Positions 24,890-36,876 of a DNA stretch of 64,000 nt are shown here, piece after piece; position 1 is the stretch's first letter; every line of letters begins with the position of its first letter. A program made the position numbers and the translations under genes. The DNA comes from Lotus japonicus (lineage: Eukaryota > Streptophyta > Magnoliopsida > Fabales > Fabaceae), in NCBI RefSeq assembly GCF_012489685.1, contig NC_080041.1, forward strand, positions 24,727,780 through 24,791,779. Direction: 5' to 3'. Below the pieces are notes generated by a model. The model ran no database searches and was not told where the DNA came from. It saw only the letters and a list, made by a program, of their open reading frames with translations.

Positions 24890-25354
24890 TTGGGATTAGT
24901 GTAGGAGTAGCGTCTTGGCTCTGATGTTCAGTCTTTCGTTTGGGGCAGGGTAGGTCCCCGACCTTTAGCTTTTCTTGTGGTTCTCTTTACGGAAATCACA
25001 GAGAGTTGGTTGGACTAGGGGGTCTTGTTTTAGGCCATCTGGGCTGACTTATTCTCATTTTGAGGGTTTGTGTTGCGGACACTTAACCTTTTCTTTCGGA
25101 TTGTACCTTTTGCCTTCGGACGTTACTCTCTTTTGCCGTCCGTCATTGGAGGTTTACTCGTGACGTGGTTTACTACTTACAGCGGGGGCTGTAATTATTA
25201 TTGTATATTAGTTCTGTTATCTTCTGTTGTCAAGCTCTATTGCTTACAGTTTTAATTTTGTATTATCGAGAAAAAAAAATATTCACGTTTTTCCGCTTAA
25301 ACTTTCTTTTCGGTTACTAAAGTGACGCCACCGAAATCGGGGTGTTACATTACT

Positions 25355-26129
25355 TTACTTATCAATTAACTTCATCTCATGAAATTCATTTTTTAACGAA
25401 AAATGAACAAGTGGTAGAAACGAATGATGATGATGAAGATGCGCGTAAAATGACTACGGTTGACGGATGAACAAAGCTAAAAAACACAACTCGCAAATCT
25501 CACGTTCCTAAAAATGGAACGCCGCATTACTACGATAGAACTAAATTAAAATTTTAACCGGTACATGAGTCTTTATTATCGAACAAACTCATTTTAGGTA
25601 CCACGCCTTAATCTGACTTAAGGTACCACAGCAAACACCAATAAATTTTACTTGTATAAGATTTTGTTACACTTTAGTAAATGGTTTTAATGGTAAGTAG
25701 ATATATTAAATAAATTTTACTTGTATAAGATTTTGTTTTTTGTCAAGGAAAAATTGGTATAAGATTATAAATATTGTTATTAAGTATTTTTAATTTCTAA
25801 TTAATCAATACATACACTCGTTAGCATTTTATTTTTAAGATGTTTGCTATGGTACCTTAAATCGGATTAAGGTGTGTGGTACCTAAAATGATATATATCA
25901 ATGGAAAATATACAAATTTTTAAACTTAGAGGAAGAGAATGAAGGACGATTTGGAGGTTTAATTTGGGTGGAGCATGGAGGAGGAAAATCATGTCCATAA
26001 AAGAACTTAAATGATCTCCCAGAGTAGCAAGTTGAACCTAAAACCCTAGTTTTCAAATCGTGCATTGAATAACATAAAAAAACTTAAGAAACATTAATAT
26101 GTTATTAATTCATTAAGTCACTAAGATTT
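25355..26129. other. Intergenic DNA with an inverted repeat
   Basis: No gene. Two arms of about 50 bp face each other at about 25589-25638 and 25847-25895 (TTTTAGGTACCACGCCTTAA, and its inverse). They look like a small foldback element without a clear target duplication. Confidence 0.5.
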
Positions 26130-26138
26130 AATTTTTAA

Positions 26139-27155
26139 GAGTAAAGTACACTCACTCCCCTTAAGGTTTGTTAGAATTACACTCCACCCCATTCTTATCT
26201 AAAATCTACATCCCACCCCATTTTATATAGAGGCAAATTTAGTGACGAAAAATATTTTTCATTAATAATTAGTTATTATTTAAATTGTTAATCAATAATT
26301 TCAAAAAAAAATCAATATAATCCAATAAATTTAAAAATGAAAACATCACAATCCTCCTCATTCTCTCAATCGCGTTTTTCCTCCGTAAATTCATAATGCA
26401 AATTATGCAATAGCACACCTGCCCGATTTACAAACCATATCTCGAACATAGTGAAACATGCTTGTGTTTTCATATTTGGTAATAATTCAATTTTAATCAA
26501 AATAATCTCTTTATACCTCCAATTTTCAAAATTGGGTTGTAGGCCAAAAAAGCAACACAAATGGGTGAAGAAAATAGAGAAACAAAATTATGAAAATATG
26601 AAGTGGATCTGAGGTTATTAGAGCCCAACGAGGCGGTGGAGCATCGTTTTTAACAAAATCCAACAATATCTAAGACCAACAGAGCGTTCGCTCACAACTT
26701 AAAGGGGTGAAATTCACAAGAAGTAGTTGAACAAGTGGCTTTAGGGATGTGCGATTCACGTTCTGGGGTTCAGGTCGCAACAAAACTTTGAGGCATGGAG
26801 GTGCCATGGGGTTTCACATTGTGGGACAGTGGAGCCGTGTTAAAGGGAGTAAAGGCTTGGTGGTGGCCGTTTGTGGTGAGAAATATGATTTGGAGATAGA
26901 TGGGACGTGGACTTAACAGACAGAGTGGATGGTTTTTTTAAATTTAATTCAGTAAAATTATTTTCATAAATTAATGTATGATAGTGTATATGCATTAAAT
27001 TTTTACTAATTAGTAATTAGTTTTTAGTAGTGAGGAATTTGTTTTCGTCACTAAAATTTGCCTTTATAAAAAATGGGGTGGTGTGTAGATTTTTAAAAAG
27101 AATGGGGTGGAGTGTCATTCTTGCAAATCTTGAGGGGGGTGAGTGTATTTTACTC
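26139..27155. mobile_element. Mutator-type foldback element, family A (1017 bp)
   Basis: TIRs of more than 100 bp start GAGTAAAGTACACTCACTCC (left) and GAGTAAAATACACTCACCCC (right, other strand). Perfect 9-bp duplication AATTTTTAA at 26130-26138 and 27156-27164. The same family is at 43962-45311. The centre (about 26340-26940) is not TIR-like and shows no recognisable gene. Confidence 0.8.
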
Positions 27156-27494
27156 AATTTTTAAATATTACAACAATAAATCATCCGTCTTTTTTTAATA
27201 AAATTATAATTTAAAATACCACATGAGGTACCACACCCAAAAAATAATCTCGCTAGTACATAATTCACTTATTTTTAAAAAGAGCATATTTTAGTATGTA
27301 AATAACATTTGTTTCGTGATAAATGTATACTACTAACTATTACTGTCGTTATTCTTTCAAAACAAAATATTACTCTTATTATTATTAATGTTACTATAAT
27401 TATTATAAAATCCAAATTACTTCTAAATGTAAAAAATGGCTTGAGATATGATAGCAAGTATGGGTGTTGATGGGATTAGGCGAAACTTTACCTA

Positions 27495-28935
27495 CACTAA
27501 AAAAGAACTATTTAAACTACTAAATAGTGTCGGTCATAAACCAACGTTACAAGGCTGAAAACTGACGCTATGTCCAATTTCATACATTAATAATCATCAT
27601 CTTAATATTCAAGCTAAAACTTTTCAACATTTAGCTCAACCTATATCACATATTCTAATACTAATATATCATAACTCAATTTTTAAAACAATTGTCTGAC
27701 CGTGTATCCATAACCTGAAGCTGCAATTTTCAACCAAATCATTTGAAACATGTTGCTGACACCAAATGTAAAGGAAACAATGGTGGAGTTAGTGGAAGAT
27801 GAGAATATGGTAGTGTCCAAATGACAACTAAGGAGACGACAGTGGTGAAGGTCGTGGCAACAAGAACATTTGGGTAGACAATATGGCAGCGGTCAAACGT
27901 CACCTAAAGAGACGATAGCAATGGTCGTGGCAGAGTCGGTCACGACAATGGCAGAAGTTGTGGCAACTGAGGCTACGGTAGCGGCCAAACGACGCTTGAA
28001 GTGACGACAGCGGTGGAAGCCATGGAAGTCATGCTAAGGATTGGTGGAGGCGCCATTGGAAGTGACATAATAGTGGAAGATATGCGGAAACAAACGTGGA
28101 GGCTAAAGAAGGAGATGGTGACACAGGCAAGGGTTTGTGAATGTGAGGGTGGAAATGTGGGGGCGGGAGAAGAGGTTGGTTGTAGCAGCAAGCATAGACG
28201 GGTGATCAACGACACATTTAATCACAGCAGCACATGTGGTGGCTAAATCGGGAGATGGCTGTGGATGTGAGGGTTTTTGAGTGTGAGGGTGGATATGTTG
28301 GGGCGGAGAAAGACGTTGGTGGTGTAGGCGAGCGGAGACGGGCGACTGGAAACACCAATTGGATTGTAGCAGTATGGATGGTGGCTAAAGGGAGAGATAT
28401 CAACATATGTGGTTAGTGGTAGCGGAGATTGGCGACTGACAGAAAAGATTCGACGATGGAAGCATGAGGACGATGGTTAGGGGGTGCAAGGAGAGGAAAG
28501 AGAAGAGGTAAAGGTTAGAATCTTTGATAATGTTATAAAGGCAGATGGTTATAATCAAGCCGAGGAGTAGAAATCAATGAAATTTTACGTCGGCTAAGCC
28601 GACACTAGACTTCACACCCATGTAATTAGCAACACACATGTGAGCATTAGCTTCAGTCGTAGATGACAATAAAGTGGACAATGAAGGTAGAGTCGGCTTC
28701 AAGCTGCCACTAGTTCTCTATGGCTGACCGGAGAACTTTACGTCCACATCAACCAATTCTAAATGCTACTTAATAGACGCAATGTAGCCCCGCATTGGCC
28801 TAGCTTAAGTCAATAAAAGCGAGTTTTTTTATTTTTATTTTCCCCTCTTAAATCGGTTTTGCGTCGGCTAAGCTTACGTAAACAAGCCAAAATTAGCATA
28901 AATGTCGTGACCGACTCTAATTTTGGATGTTAGTG
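27495..28935. mobile_element. Possible CACTA-type element
   Basis: Starts CACTAAAAAAGAAC and ends with TAGTG; the subterminal zones repeat GTCGGCTAAGC motifs in both orientations (near 28592 and 28863). The expected 3-bp duplication is not matched (CTA versus TTA) and the TIRs are weak. The interior is GGTGG-rich with overlapping open frames on both strands that look compositional. Confidence 0.3.
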
Positions 28936-28939
28936 TTAG

Positions 28940-29900
28940 CCCTAATTAAACTCTAAATTTTAATCTCTTTTTACCCAAACTTGATCGTAGACTCTAAGAA
29001 ATTCGACAATATGTGTAAAAATTTCACTGAATGAGGCAAGTTTGAGGAAGACGATCGAAGATAAAAATATGGTATCCAACCTCATCCCCATCATATACAA
29101 AGAAGCCCACGACAACCAACAACTTCCTTAGTTATAAATTTATATATTTTTATATAAATCTTATAGAAAATACACTTTAATTCATATGATTTGTAAAATT
29201 ATACATCAAGAATATGAAAATATAAAAAAATCAATTAGCAAAATATACCAGTCAAATATTATTATTTACTTACTAATATTATGATTAGAGTTGTTAAATT
29301 ATTTTATCGGGCAAGGTTTGTAGCAGGTATTTTCACTCCCAAATTGTCCTTGTCCTCTTACCCGCCTTTTCAAGTGTGAGGGAACGTGGGATCGGTTTTT
29401 TCCTAAACCGGTCAAAGAATAAGTTTCCACGTCAAAGTCAAAGTTCATTTAGAGTTCCCTATGAGTCCAGGTTTCATTATCTATGCCCAAAATTAAATCA
29501 AAATATTTACTAACTAAAATTATAAATATATCATATATATTTAAAAAACCTCTTAAGTGTATACATTACTTTTATATATTTCTTTTTTTATTTGAGCAAA
29601 TTATTAAGGAAATAAAAATGTATCTTTTTTTTTTGAACATCACAATGTATCTTTGTATAAACTTAAGTTATGTGTAAAATATATTTTAAGAATTATATTA
29701 AATGTTGAATTTGAAAAACCCTAACCAATTAAAGATAGAAAATATTAAAAACTAAATATTCAAAAATTATAAAAAAAAGGTTAATCCAAATTAACGTTAA
29801 TTTCGACTCGTCTTTTACCCAATATTCGACCATCAAAGAATTCAGAATTCTATGGATTTAATTTATATGCAGCAATAGTTATTTAAGCAAGGGAAGTTAC
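28940..29900. other. AT-rich spacer
   Basis: No gene or clear element. It lies just downstream of the LINE poly(A) end. Confidence 0.4.
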
Positions 29901-29905
29901 GCTTG

Positions 29906-32860
29906 TTTTTTTTTTTTTTGAACTCAAATAGCATGATATAAATTAAGCGGGCAAAGATGTCAAACAATCAGAGTCAACAAAACGGATAGCGCCAGGCGGA
30001 ACCTCCTCCACCCAGACAGATTCGCCATAGGTGGAAGCGTTCCTAGCTAAATAATCCGCCACGGAATTACCTGAGCGTCTAGTAAAAGTAAAAATAGCAG
30101 AATCAAAATGCAAACTAAGCCTACGACGACAATCACTAATGATAGTAGCCAAATAGTTCCTCCCAGCTACTCCTGCCCTCCAAGCCTTGAATAGTTGTAG
30201 ACAATCAATCTCAAAAATCACTTGTCGGAACCCCAAGTCAATAGCTAGTGACATAGCCCAATGGAGACATGAAGCTTCAGCAAGAAGAGACGATAAAACA
30301 GAGCAAGAAGATGATGTTGCAGAAGCCATGACCTCCCCACTCGAGTTCCGCGCCACCATGCCTAGACCCACGTCTGTTGGAGCTCGAAAGGATGCATCAC
30401 AATTAATCTTGATCTGGTCCAATGCTGGCCTCTTCCAAACAGCAGCCACCTGACGCGACTCGGGATGAGAAACCACTCCAATCGCAGCACTAGCGAGAGC
30501 CCCAACCTTCTGAGTAAGCTGATTGATGCTCACATGTTGCTGGTTAAAAACACTCCGGTTCCTAGCCTCCCATAGCTGGTATAGCACACACTGGACGATG
30601 GCCACCACTTCTTCATCATCAATCCGCAAAATGTCTCCCCAAAACTGATGGAACGTCGGGTACCTCTCCCCCCGCAAAGCTAGCGGAGACCCATACCAGA
30701 CAGCTACCACAATCGGGCAGCGGAGGAAAATATGCTCCACCGTTTCCATGTCCTGGCCGCAGAACCCGCAAGATGGATGAACATCCATGTGTCTCTGAAA
30801 AAAGCTTGTCCCGCACTGGAAGAAAGCCATGAATTGCTCGCCATGCTGTCTCTTTGTACCTGAGAATAGCTAGGTTGGCCCAGAACTTCCTCCATAGGCT
30901 CGGACACAAAGAAGAAGAAGTGGAAGAAGAAGGCTCCTTCTCAACAAGCAGCTCTCGAATCATTAAATAAACTGCTTTTGAAGTGTAATGCCCATCAGCA
31001 GTGCTTGGCCAAAAGAGATTATCCTGACCTCCTCCCATACTCAACGGAATAGCTAGGATAGCACTAGCTGTAGTAGGATGAAAAACACCCTCAACTAGAT
31101 CTCTATTCCAACGACCCTGTCCAGAAACAAGCAAGTCAGAGACTTTAGATATCCTTGCCTCATGTTCTAGATCCCCTCTATAAATCAGAGGTGAACCCTG
31201 TGTCACCCACCTGTCTTTCCACACATCAATGCTCTCACCATTTCCCACACGCCACATGGCCCTTTTTCTCAAATAACCAGCTTGTTTTGAGAATGCTTGA
31301 CCAAGCATAGCTTGGGCGATAGCCTCTCTTCGCCCCCCAAATAGTACCATTACGGAAGTACACCGATTTATAAATTCTGGCTAGCAAAGACTCAGGCCTG
31401 GTGTAAATTCTCCACCAATTCTTCCCCAAAAGAGCAATATTAAAGGATTTAAAATCCCGGAAGCCTAGTCCCCCTTGGACCTTGTTATTACACAAATTCT
31501 TCCAACTCGTCCAGTGTAAGCCACGCTTCGTGACATCGCCACCCCAGAAAAAACGGGCAATCATGCCATCAATATCTGCACAAAGACCATCAGGTAAAAC
31601 AAAGCAGGACATAACATAAGAAGGGATAGCTTGAGCTACAGATTTAATTAAAACCTCCCTTCCTGCCCTTGAAAGAAAATTTTCCTTCCACCCCTTAAGT
31701 TTTTTCCAAACTCGTTCCTTAACAAAATTAAATATTTGAGTCTTAGACTTACCAATGACAGTCGGCAGACCCAAGTACTTATCATAGCTTTCCACGGCCT
31801 TTACTCCCAATAGCTGTTTAAGCTCAATAAATCTCGGTTCAAGCACATTTCGGCTAACGGAAAGCATGGACTTGTCAAGGTTGACAACTTACCCAGAAGC
31901 TTGCTCAAAGGTGGTAAGAATGTCTTTCAAACACTCTGCCTCAGCTACCTCTGCTCTAGCAAAAAGAATGCTATCATCAGCAAAAAGCAAATGAGATATC
32001 ACAGGAGCAGACCTGGCAACCTTAATACCTCGAATGCTCGATGCCATAACAGCCTTATTAAATAAAGCATAAAACACTTCACCACAAAGGATAAATAAAT
32101 ATGGTGACAACGAGTCACCTTGTCTCAATCCTCTTCTTGGGGAGAACACAGGTTGGGGGTTACCGTTCAACATAATTGAAAAAGAGACAGTTGAAACACA
32201 ACTCATAATTAAGCTTACCCAACTTGTTGGGAATCCCATCTTTTGTAAAACTGCTTCCAGAAAGGACCATTCAATTCGGTCATAGGCTTTGGACATGTCC
32301 AATTTTAGAGCCATGATGCCATTTCGGCCAGTAATACGCTTTTTCATAAAGTGAAAGCATTCATGTGCAATTAATGCATTATCTGTGATCAACCGCCCTG
32401 GAACAAATGCACTCTGGCTCTCACAAATCAGATCAGGTAAAATAATCTTAAGCCTATTCGCAATAGCTATCGTAACAATTTTAAAGATAACATTGCACAA
32501 GCTTATAGGCCTAAAGTGTGTAGCATGCTCAGATTTTTTATTTTCGGAATAAGCACTAATAAAGTATCATTAATAATACCTGGTGAAACATCCCCTCGTA
32601 AGATACTAAGGCAAAAATCAGCTACCTCATCTCCTATGACACTCCAGAATTTCTGAAAAAATAATGCCGGAAGCCCATCCCTCCCTGGAGCTTTTGTTGG
32701 GTGCATTTGAAAGAGAGCTTCCTCCACATCATCCTTTGTGAACCCAGCATTCAGGATCTGCTAGTGTCCCTCTGTGATTCGACCTGAAACAAGAAAAGAA
32801 CTTCCTCCACCCGAGATGGGTTAGAGGTGGCAAACAACTGCATAAAATAGTCCATAAGGA
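29906..32860 (-). pseudogene. 5'-truncated LINE (RTE/L1-type plant non-LTR element)
   Basis: Reverse transcriptase, zinc-binding region and RNase H of a plant LINE. In order on the minus strand: MEEALFQMHPTKAPGRDGLP (32727), SAFVPGRLITDNALIAHE, LDMSKAYDRIEW, GLRQGDSLSPYLF, HLLFADDSILF (the FADD active site), then YLGLPTVIGKSK, a HGFLPVRDKLF / CGFCGQDMETVEHIFLRCP zinc-binding region, and RNase H with NCDASF, LLAEAS, EIDCLQL and SVADYLARN. Breaks: frameshift near 32515, in-frame TAA near 31889, frameshift near 31265, and a one-base slip in a run of T near 30800. The endonuclease domain is missing (5' truncation near 32860). A 15-base poly(A) tail marks the 3' end (29906-29920 on the plus strand). 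No target duplication was found. Not active. Confidence 0.9.
29943..30800 (-). pseudogene. RNase H domain region of the LINE, still open
   Basis: Longest open part of the LINE, about 285 codons up to the poly-T slip near 30800. It contains the zinc-binding CGFCGQD...HIFLRCP block and a full RNase H fold with catalytic Asp (NCDAS), Glu (LAEAS), Asp (IDCLQ) and Asp (SVADYL) all present, ending at a TAA just before the poly(A) tail. Confidence 0.8.
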
Positions 32861-34284
32861 CCTTTGAAATAAGTGAATCTAACGAGAAATCTAGAACTTA
32901 GATTAGATCCTACGACCGGGTGTGAAGTCCTTTTATTTGATGGATTATTATTTATCATATGCGTTGAGCCTTCGAAAAGCAATTCAAAATGTTGAAAAGC
33001 AATTGGAAATGTTGGCATGTCAAAAACAATTTGGAAATCCATAGAGTTATCTGGTCATACCTCGTGAAGTCCACCTCTGGTGAGCCTGTAACTTAGGTTT
33101 TCGAAAGCATTTGACTTAGGAAAGAGTGAAAACAACCAAATTAACCGGTGATAACTTGGTGAACCGATGTTCCGGTGAACCAAGACTCTAGTTTTGAAAG
33201 GTTTCTAGTGACAAAAGCTAAGTTATCCGATGATAACTCAGAAAATCAAGGTTTCGGTGAACCGAGGCTTAGGTGTCAAAAATGAACTTGAAATGTAAAT
33301 TAAAGTGCTAAAAGGAAAGAACTGAAAGTAAATGAGCATGAAAATAAAGGAAAGCCCTTAGAGAAACCATAAAAAATAATGCAAAATCAGTAATTAAATG
33401 AGTAAGAGAAAATAAATGAAATGGTAGTTTCATTAGTTAATTGAAAGAAAAGAAATAACGGTGGATGGAACTCTACTACATTAACTTGTGTAGCCTCTTA
33501 TCTGTGTGATCGATGTGTGAGTATTTTCAGCGTTAGTATACTGGTGTCTAACCTTTTTTCCCATATTACATTGGCCTATTTATAGTACTGGAATCTAGAT
33601 AAACTAATTAATCCTGCGGACTAGATTAAATCAAAGAGAAACTGTATAATCTAATTCGTTCCCCCGACATAACTTGTCTTTCTTCAAACTTGTACCTCAA
33701 ATCCTTTTTCCCGCCTAAACTTGATCCTCATGGTCGTGTGGCAATTTAGGAACGTAAAGCATCTAGATCTTTGAGATCATGGGTTCTAGATTTGGAAGAT
33801 TCTAGATGTAGTCATGAGCTCTAAACTCTGCACAGGTCCTCGAATCAAGTGTCTCAGTTCCCCTTGACTTATTTCTCACCTGTTGTGACCTCTATGAAAT
33901 TTTCCTAAGTGTTGAAACCAAATGGTTCTTGAAACCCTCGAGTAATTCGAACACCATCTCGCTTGAGCGTATCCTTCCTAAAAATGCTTCAACACTTAAC
34001 TTTCTATAGTTTTTCTTCACATGCAGCTCTGAACATTATCCTTTGTCGGGCAGCAGTTGTTCAATCCTTAGCCCCTTACTTCAAAACTAGGATAAAATTG
34101 AATCCGAAATTTTAGTAATAATAATAGTATAAAAAGTTTTACACAAACATCTAATCAAATATCAAACTTTTTTCGTCAGCAGATTTTGCTCATCAAGTTA
34201 TTGTTTGATCTGTCGCTATTAGAACACCACAATATTCGTCCTTTTGGGGTTAATGCTCTCAATGGTGAATCGACCATTCAACAT
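32861..34284. other. Unclassified repeat-like DNA
   Basis: About 1.4 kb without coding regions. GGTGAACCGA and GATAACT motifs recur near 33150-33270. It may be part of an LTR element but I cannot delimit it. Confidence 0.35.
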
Positions 34285-34437
34285 CCTAGTATGAGAGGAT
34301 CGGGAAGGACACACCAATGGTGTGCCAGTTATCGTGCCCACCGTAAACGTTGGGTAGCCAAGTGAGGAGCAAATAAATATTGGAAGCATCTAAGTAGTAA
34401 GCCCACCCCAAGATAAGTGCTCTCCTATTCCGACTTC
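34285..34437 (+). pseudogene. Nuclear plastid-DNA fragment: 3' part of 23S rRNA
   Basis: The stretch from CCTAGTATGAGAGGATCGGG to CTCTCCTATTCCGACTTC follows the 3' end of plastid 23S rRNA, including the sarcin/ricin-loop region (AGTAYGAGAGGA), CCAGTTATCGTGCCCACCG, GTAGCCAAGTG and AGCATCTAAGTAGTAAGCCC. Differences are mostly C to T or G to A, as expected from methylation decay of old organelle DNA in the nucleus. Only about 150 bp remain and the flanks do not continue the plastid rRNA operon. Not functional. Confidence 0.8.
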
Positions 34438-34464
34438 TTCATATTATTTTTAAATTTAAATTTA

Positions 34465-34987
34465 GGCTTAAATATGTTTTTTATCCTTATAATATACCCT
34501 ATATTTTTTTTAGTACTTTTAAAATATTTTTCCCGTTTTTCATCCTCAACAAGTGTTCTATTTTTAGTCCTTGACGTCTAGTATTTCATCCAATACTAAC
34601 AGAAGCAGTTCCAAGAACCCCTTCCATCTACTTTGTGCCATATCTTTCTTCTTAAACCTCTCAAATTTTGGTGTAGTAGAATCATCATTGTCTTCATCAC
34701 ATACATCACTAAGAAGTTCTCCAGTTTAATAGTCATCATCAATCTCATGCACTATAGACGTTGCTTCATCACCACCATCAACAGGTTCTCTACTCTTCTT
34801 GGTTGTTGACTTACACTTTTTGGGCCTTTGGTGTCATTTTCATTGTAACCTTTTTGAATGAAAAACTTGACATCAAAGACTAAAAATAGAACATTTGATA
34901 TGTTGAGGATGAAAAACAGAAAAATTATTTTAAGATGACTAAAACAAAAGGAGAGTATATTATAAGGGCCCAAAACATATTTAACCC
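34465..34987 (-). mobile_element. Mutator-like deletion derivative with transposase remnant (523 bp)
   Basis: Ends GGCTTAAATATGTTTT (left) and GGGTTAAATATGTTTT (right, other strand), with a perfect 9-bp duplication TTAAATTTA at 34456-34464 and 34988-34996. The centre, read on the minus strand, encodes KKSREPVDGGDEATSIVHEI, a stop, then ELLSDVCDEDNDDSTTPKFE and RFKKKDMAQSRW. This resembles the acidic N-terminal region and the F-x-x-x-D-M start of the DNA-binding region of MURA transposases (compare 50200-50660), so it is probably an internally deleted autonomous element. Confidence 0.7.
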
Positions 34988-34996
34988 TTAAATTTA

Positions 34997-36037
34997 ATTA
35001 TAACATGGAAATTTGATGAATTCTAATTAAATGTTTATGTAAAACTATTTTACATCACCAATAGTTAAACTCTAATTCTATTACCTTTTACATCCCCACG
35101 AATTTTAATTAAACTTTTTTATTTAATATTTTTATTTTTAAATTAAATCCTTAAGATAGAAGTGGTCCTAAAGTCACTTGTACTTAGCATTTGTCTGAAA
35201 GTTGTATATTTTCATCTATGAATTGAATCTGAAATCTCGTACGTATTGTTATTAACATAATCAAATTTCTTGAATAAGATACTACTACAAAAATTGTTCG
35301 CACATCTAATTCAGTTTGAACTTTGAACATTCATTTCGCCTTCCAAAAATAAATCTAATTCAGTTTGAATTAAAAACTCTATTTATTATCAGCATTATAT
35401 TAAAGTAATGCATTAGTTCTTCTATAATGGTAGCGGAATAACTGAACTATTACCAGGATTTTAATTCATTCATTTCTCTTTTTCTTTTCTCTTATCGCCC
35501 CTTGTATTTTCTTCCTAGCTATTTCTCTTTTATTTTTCTCTATTTCCTTCATTTTTCTCACTTGGTGTGAGTGTGGTTGAAGTTGAATAAAAACTTATTG
35601 CTATTATTATTACTAGAGCTATCGAAGAATCAATGCATTTTTTGAAATTATGGTTGCAGAGCCTACTAGTACTACCTACAAAGCAGCCTCTTGTGTGTCA
35701 TAAAACTTGTAAAGGGAGGTAGGTTCCTATCGTTTTATGAATATTAATCATAGCGTTTATTAGAATAAAATCAATATCAATATATTAATTGTGAGAGACA
35801 GTTCGGCCACCATTAATGTATCACTCCCTCTCTTCCAATTTATAATCCTTCTTTTTCAATTTGAGATGGGGTTTAAATTTTGTATGTGAAAGGATTTCAA
35901 AATTTATTAGTCGCATTTAGATTAAGAAAATTAGTTACTATCAATAAATGTGTAAAAAAATTACTGATTTTCATAAATTACCCATAAATTTATCTCTTCT
36001 AAGTTTTTTTTTTAATCATCATATCTCTTTCATACTA
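34997..36037. other. Intergenic AT-rich DNA
   Basis: No gene. CTCCCTCTCTTCC at about 35826 resembles a Stowaway end but lacks a partner. Confidence 0.4.
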
Positions 36038-36298
36038 CTACGTTCTTATATAACTATCTAAAGAGAAAAAAAAAACACACATATTAAGGAGTGCAAATAA
36101 TTTTGTTACTTTTCTTAAAAATGTTATTTGTTTTCCTATTTCACCATTTAAAATGCATTTTATCTTTCCTCATTTATTGTTCTTGCAAGCATTTCCTGGA
36201 AAAACGTCATTTAATGTTTTCTTGAATCTCTAAGTTGACAGATATACAAGAACAATTTTTTTTTCTTTAAAGTTGACAGTTAATAAAAACGGAAGTAG
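36038..36298. mobile_element. Stowaway-type MITE (261 bp)
   Basis: Ends CTACGTTCTTAT and, on the other strand, CTACTTCCGTTTTTATTAAC, between TA dinucleotides (36036-36037 and 36299-36300). The interior matches, in reverse, the MITE at 57519-57779, which has the same length. Confidence 0.65.
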
Positions 36299-36876
36299 TA
36301 TTAAATATGAGGGTAAACATGAACAAAAAAATTAATGCTTCGAAGATATTGAAGTGACTTATATTTTGGGAAAAAAATATTTAAAAAATATTACTTATAA
36401 TATGAAACTGAGGGATATATATATAGATATATATATTTATTTATCTATGTAAACAATGCATGCTACATTACTACATTTGATAAAACCAAACAGAGGGTTT
36501 ATAGAAATATGAGGGTGTATGGAAATGCTATCTCAATTAATTAGTTGTGTTGTGGATCAAGGTTGAAGCAAAAGAGAAAGTGAGTTTGGGGGTTGCTTTA
36601 ACATGGGAAATTATTTTCTGATATCATTAGAGCTTAATCAGCTTTATTATGTTGAGATTATAGAGTAACCAAAAAATGCTGTCACATTAAAATTAGGTAG
36701 GGAAAAAATGTCATGTAATAAAACAAGTTTAAATTTGCAAACATTAGGAAAATGCCACTGTGCATGTACAATGATCATCGAAAAAACCAAACAGCAGCTA
36801 CATCTCAATTATTTGGGAAATGTGACAGAACATATGGATCACTAAATCATCAACAACAAATCAGTTAAAACCTAAC

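Larger units (their letters stand above)
21055..25349 (+). mobile_element. Solo LTR, copy 2 (4295 bp)
   Basis: Runs TGTAAGACCCAAG ... GGGGTGTTACA with a perfect 5-bp duplication TTACT at 21050-21054 and 25350-25354. It is the same family and orientation as copy 1 but longer: it keeps the 24.4-25.06 kb segment with an ORF and has a 32-bp tandem array (21787-22012) ahead of its TATA box. No internal retrotransposon domain follows. The TATA at 22110 implies U3 of about 1.05 kb and R-U5 of more than 3 kb, so the ORF lies in the transcribed part. Confidence 0.85.

Noticed and set aside
11015..25349. The two large LTRs as the paired 5' and 3' LTRs of one retrotransposon
   Set aside because: Each has its own perfect but different 5-bp duplication (GTAGC and TTACT) and the DNA between has no retroelement coding in order, so they are independent solo LTRs.
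28001..28416. Overlapping frames on both strands at 28.0-28.4 kb
   Set aside because: GGTGG-rich composition and no domain; better read as the interior of a possible transposon.
32821..33042. 73-codon minus-strand frame upstream of the LINE
   Set aside because: It is out of frame with the LINE text and has no domain.
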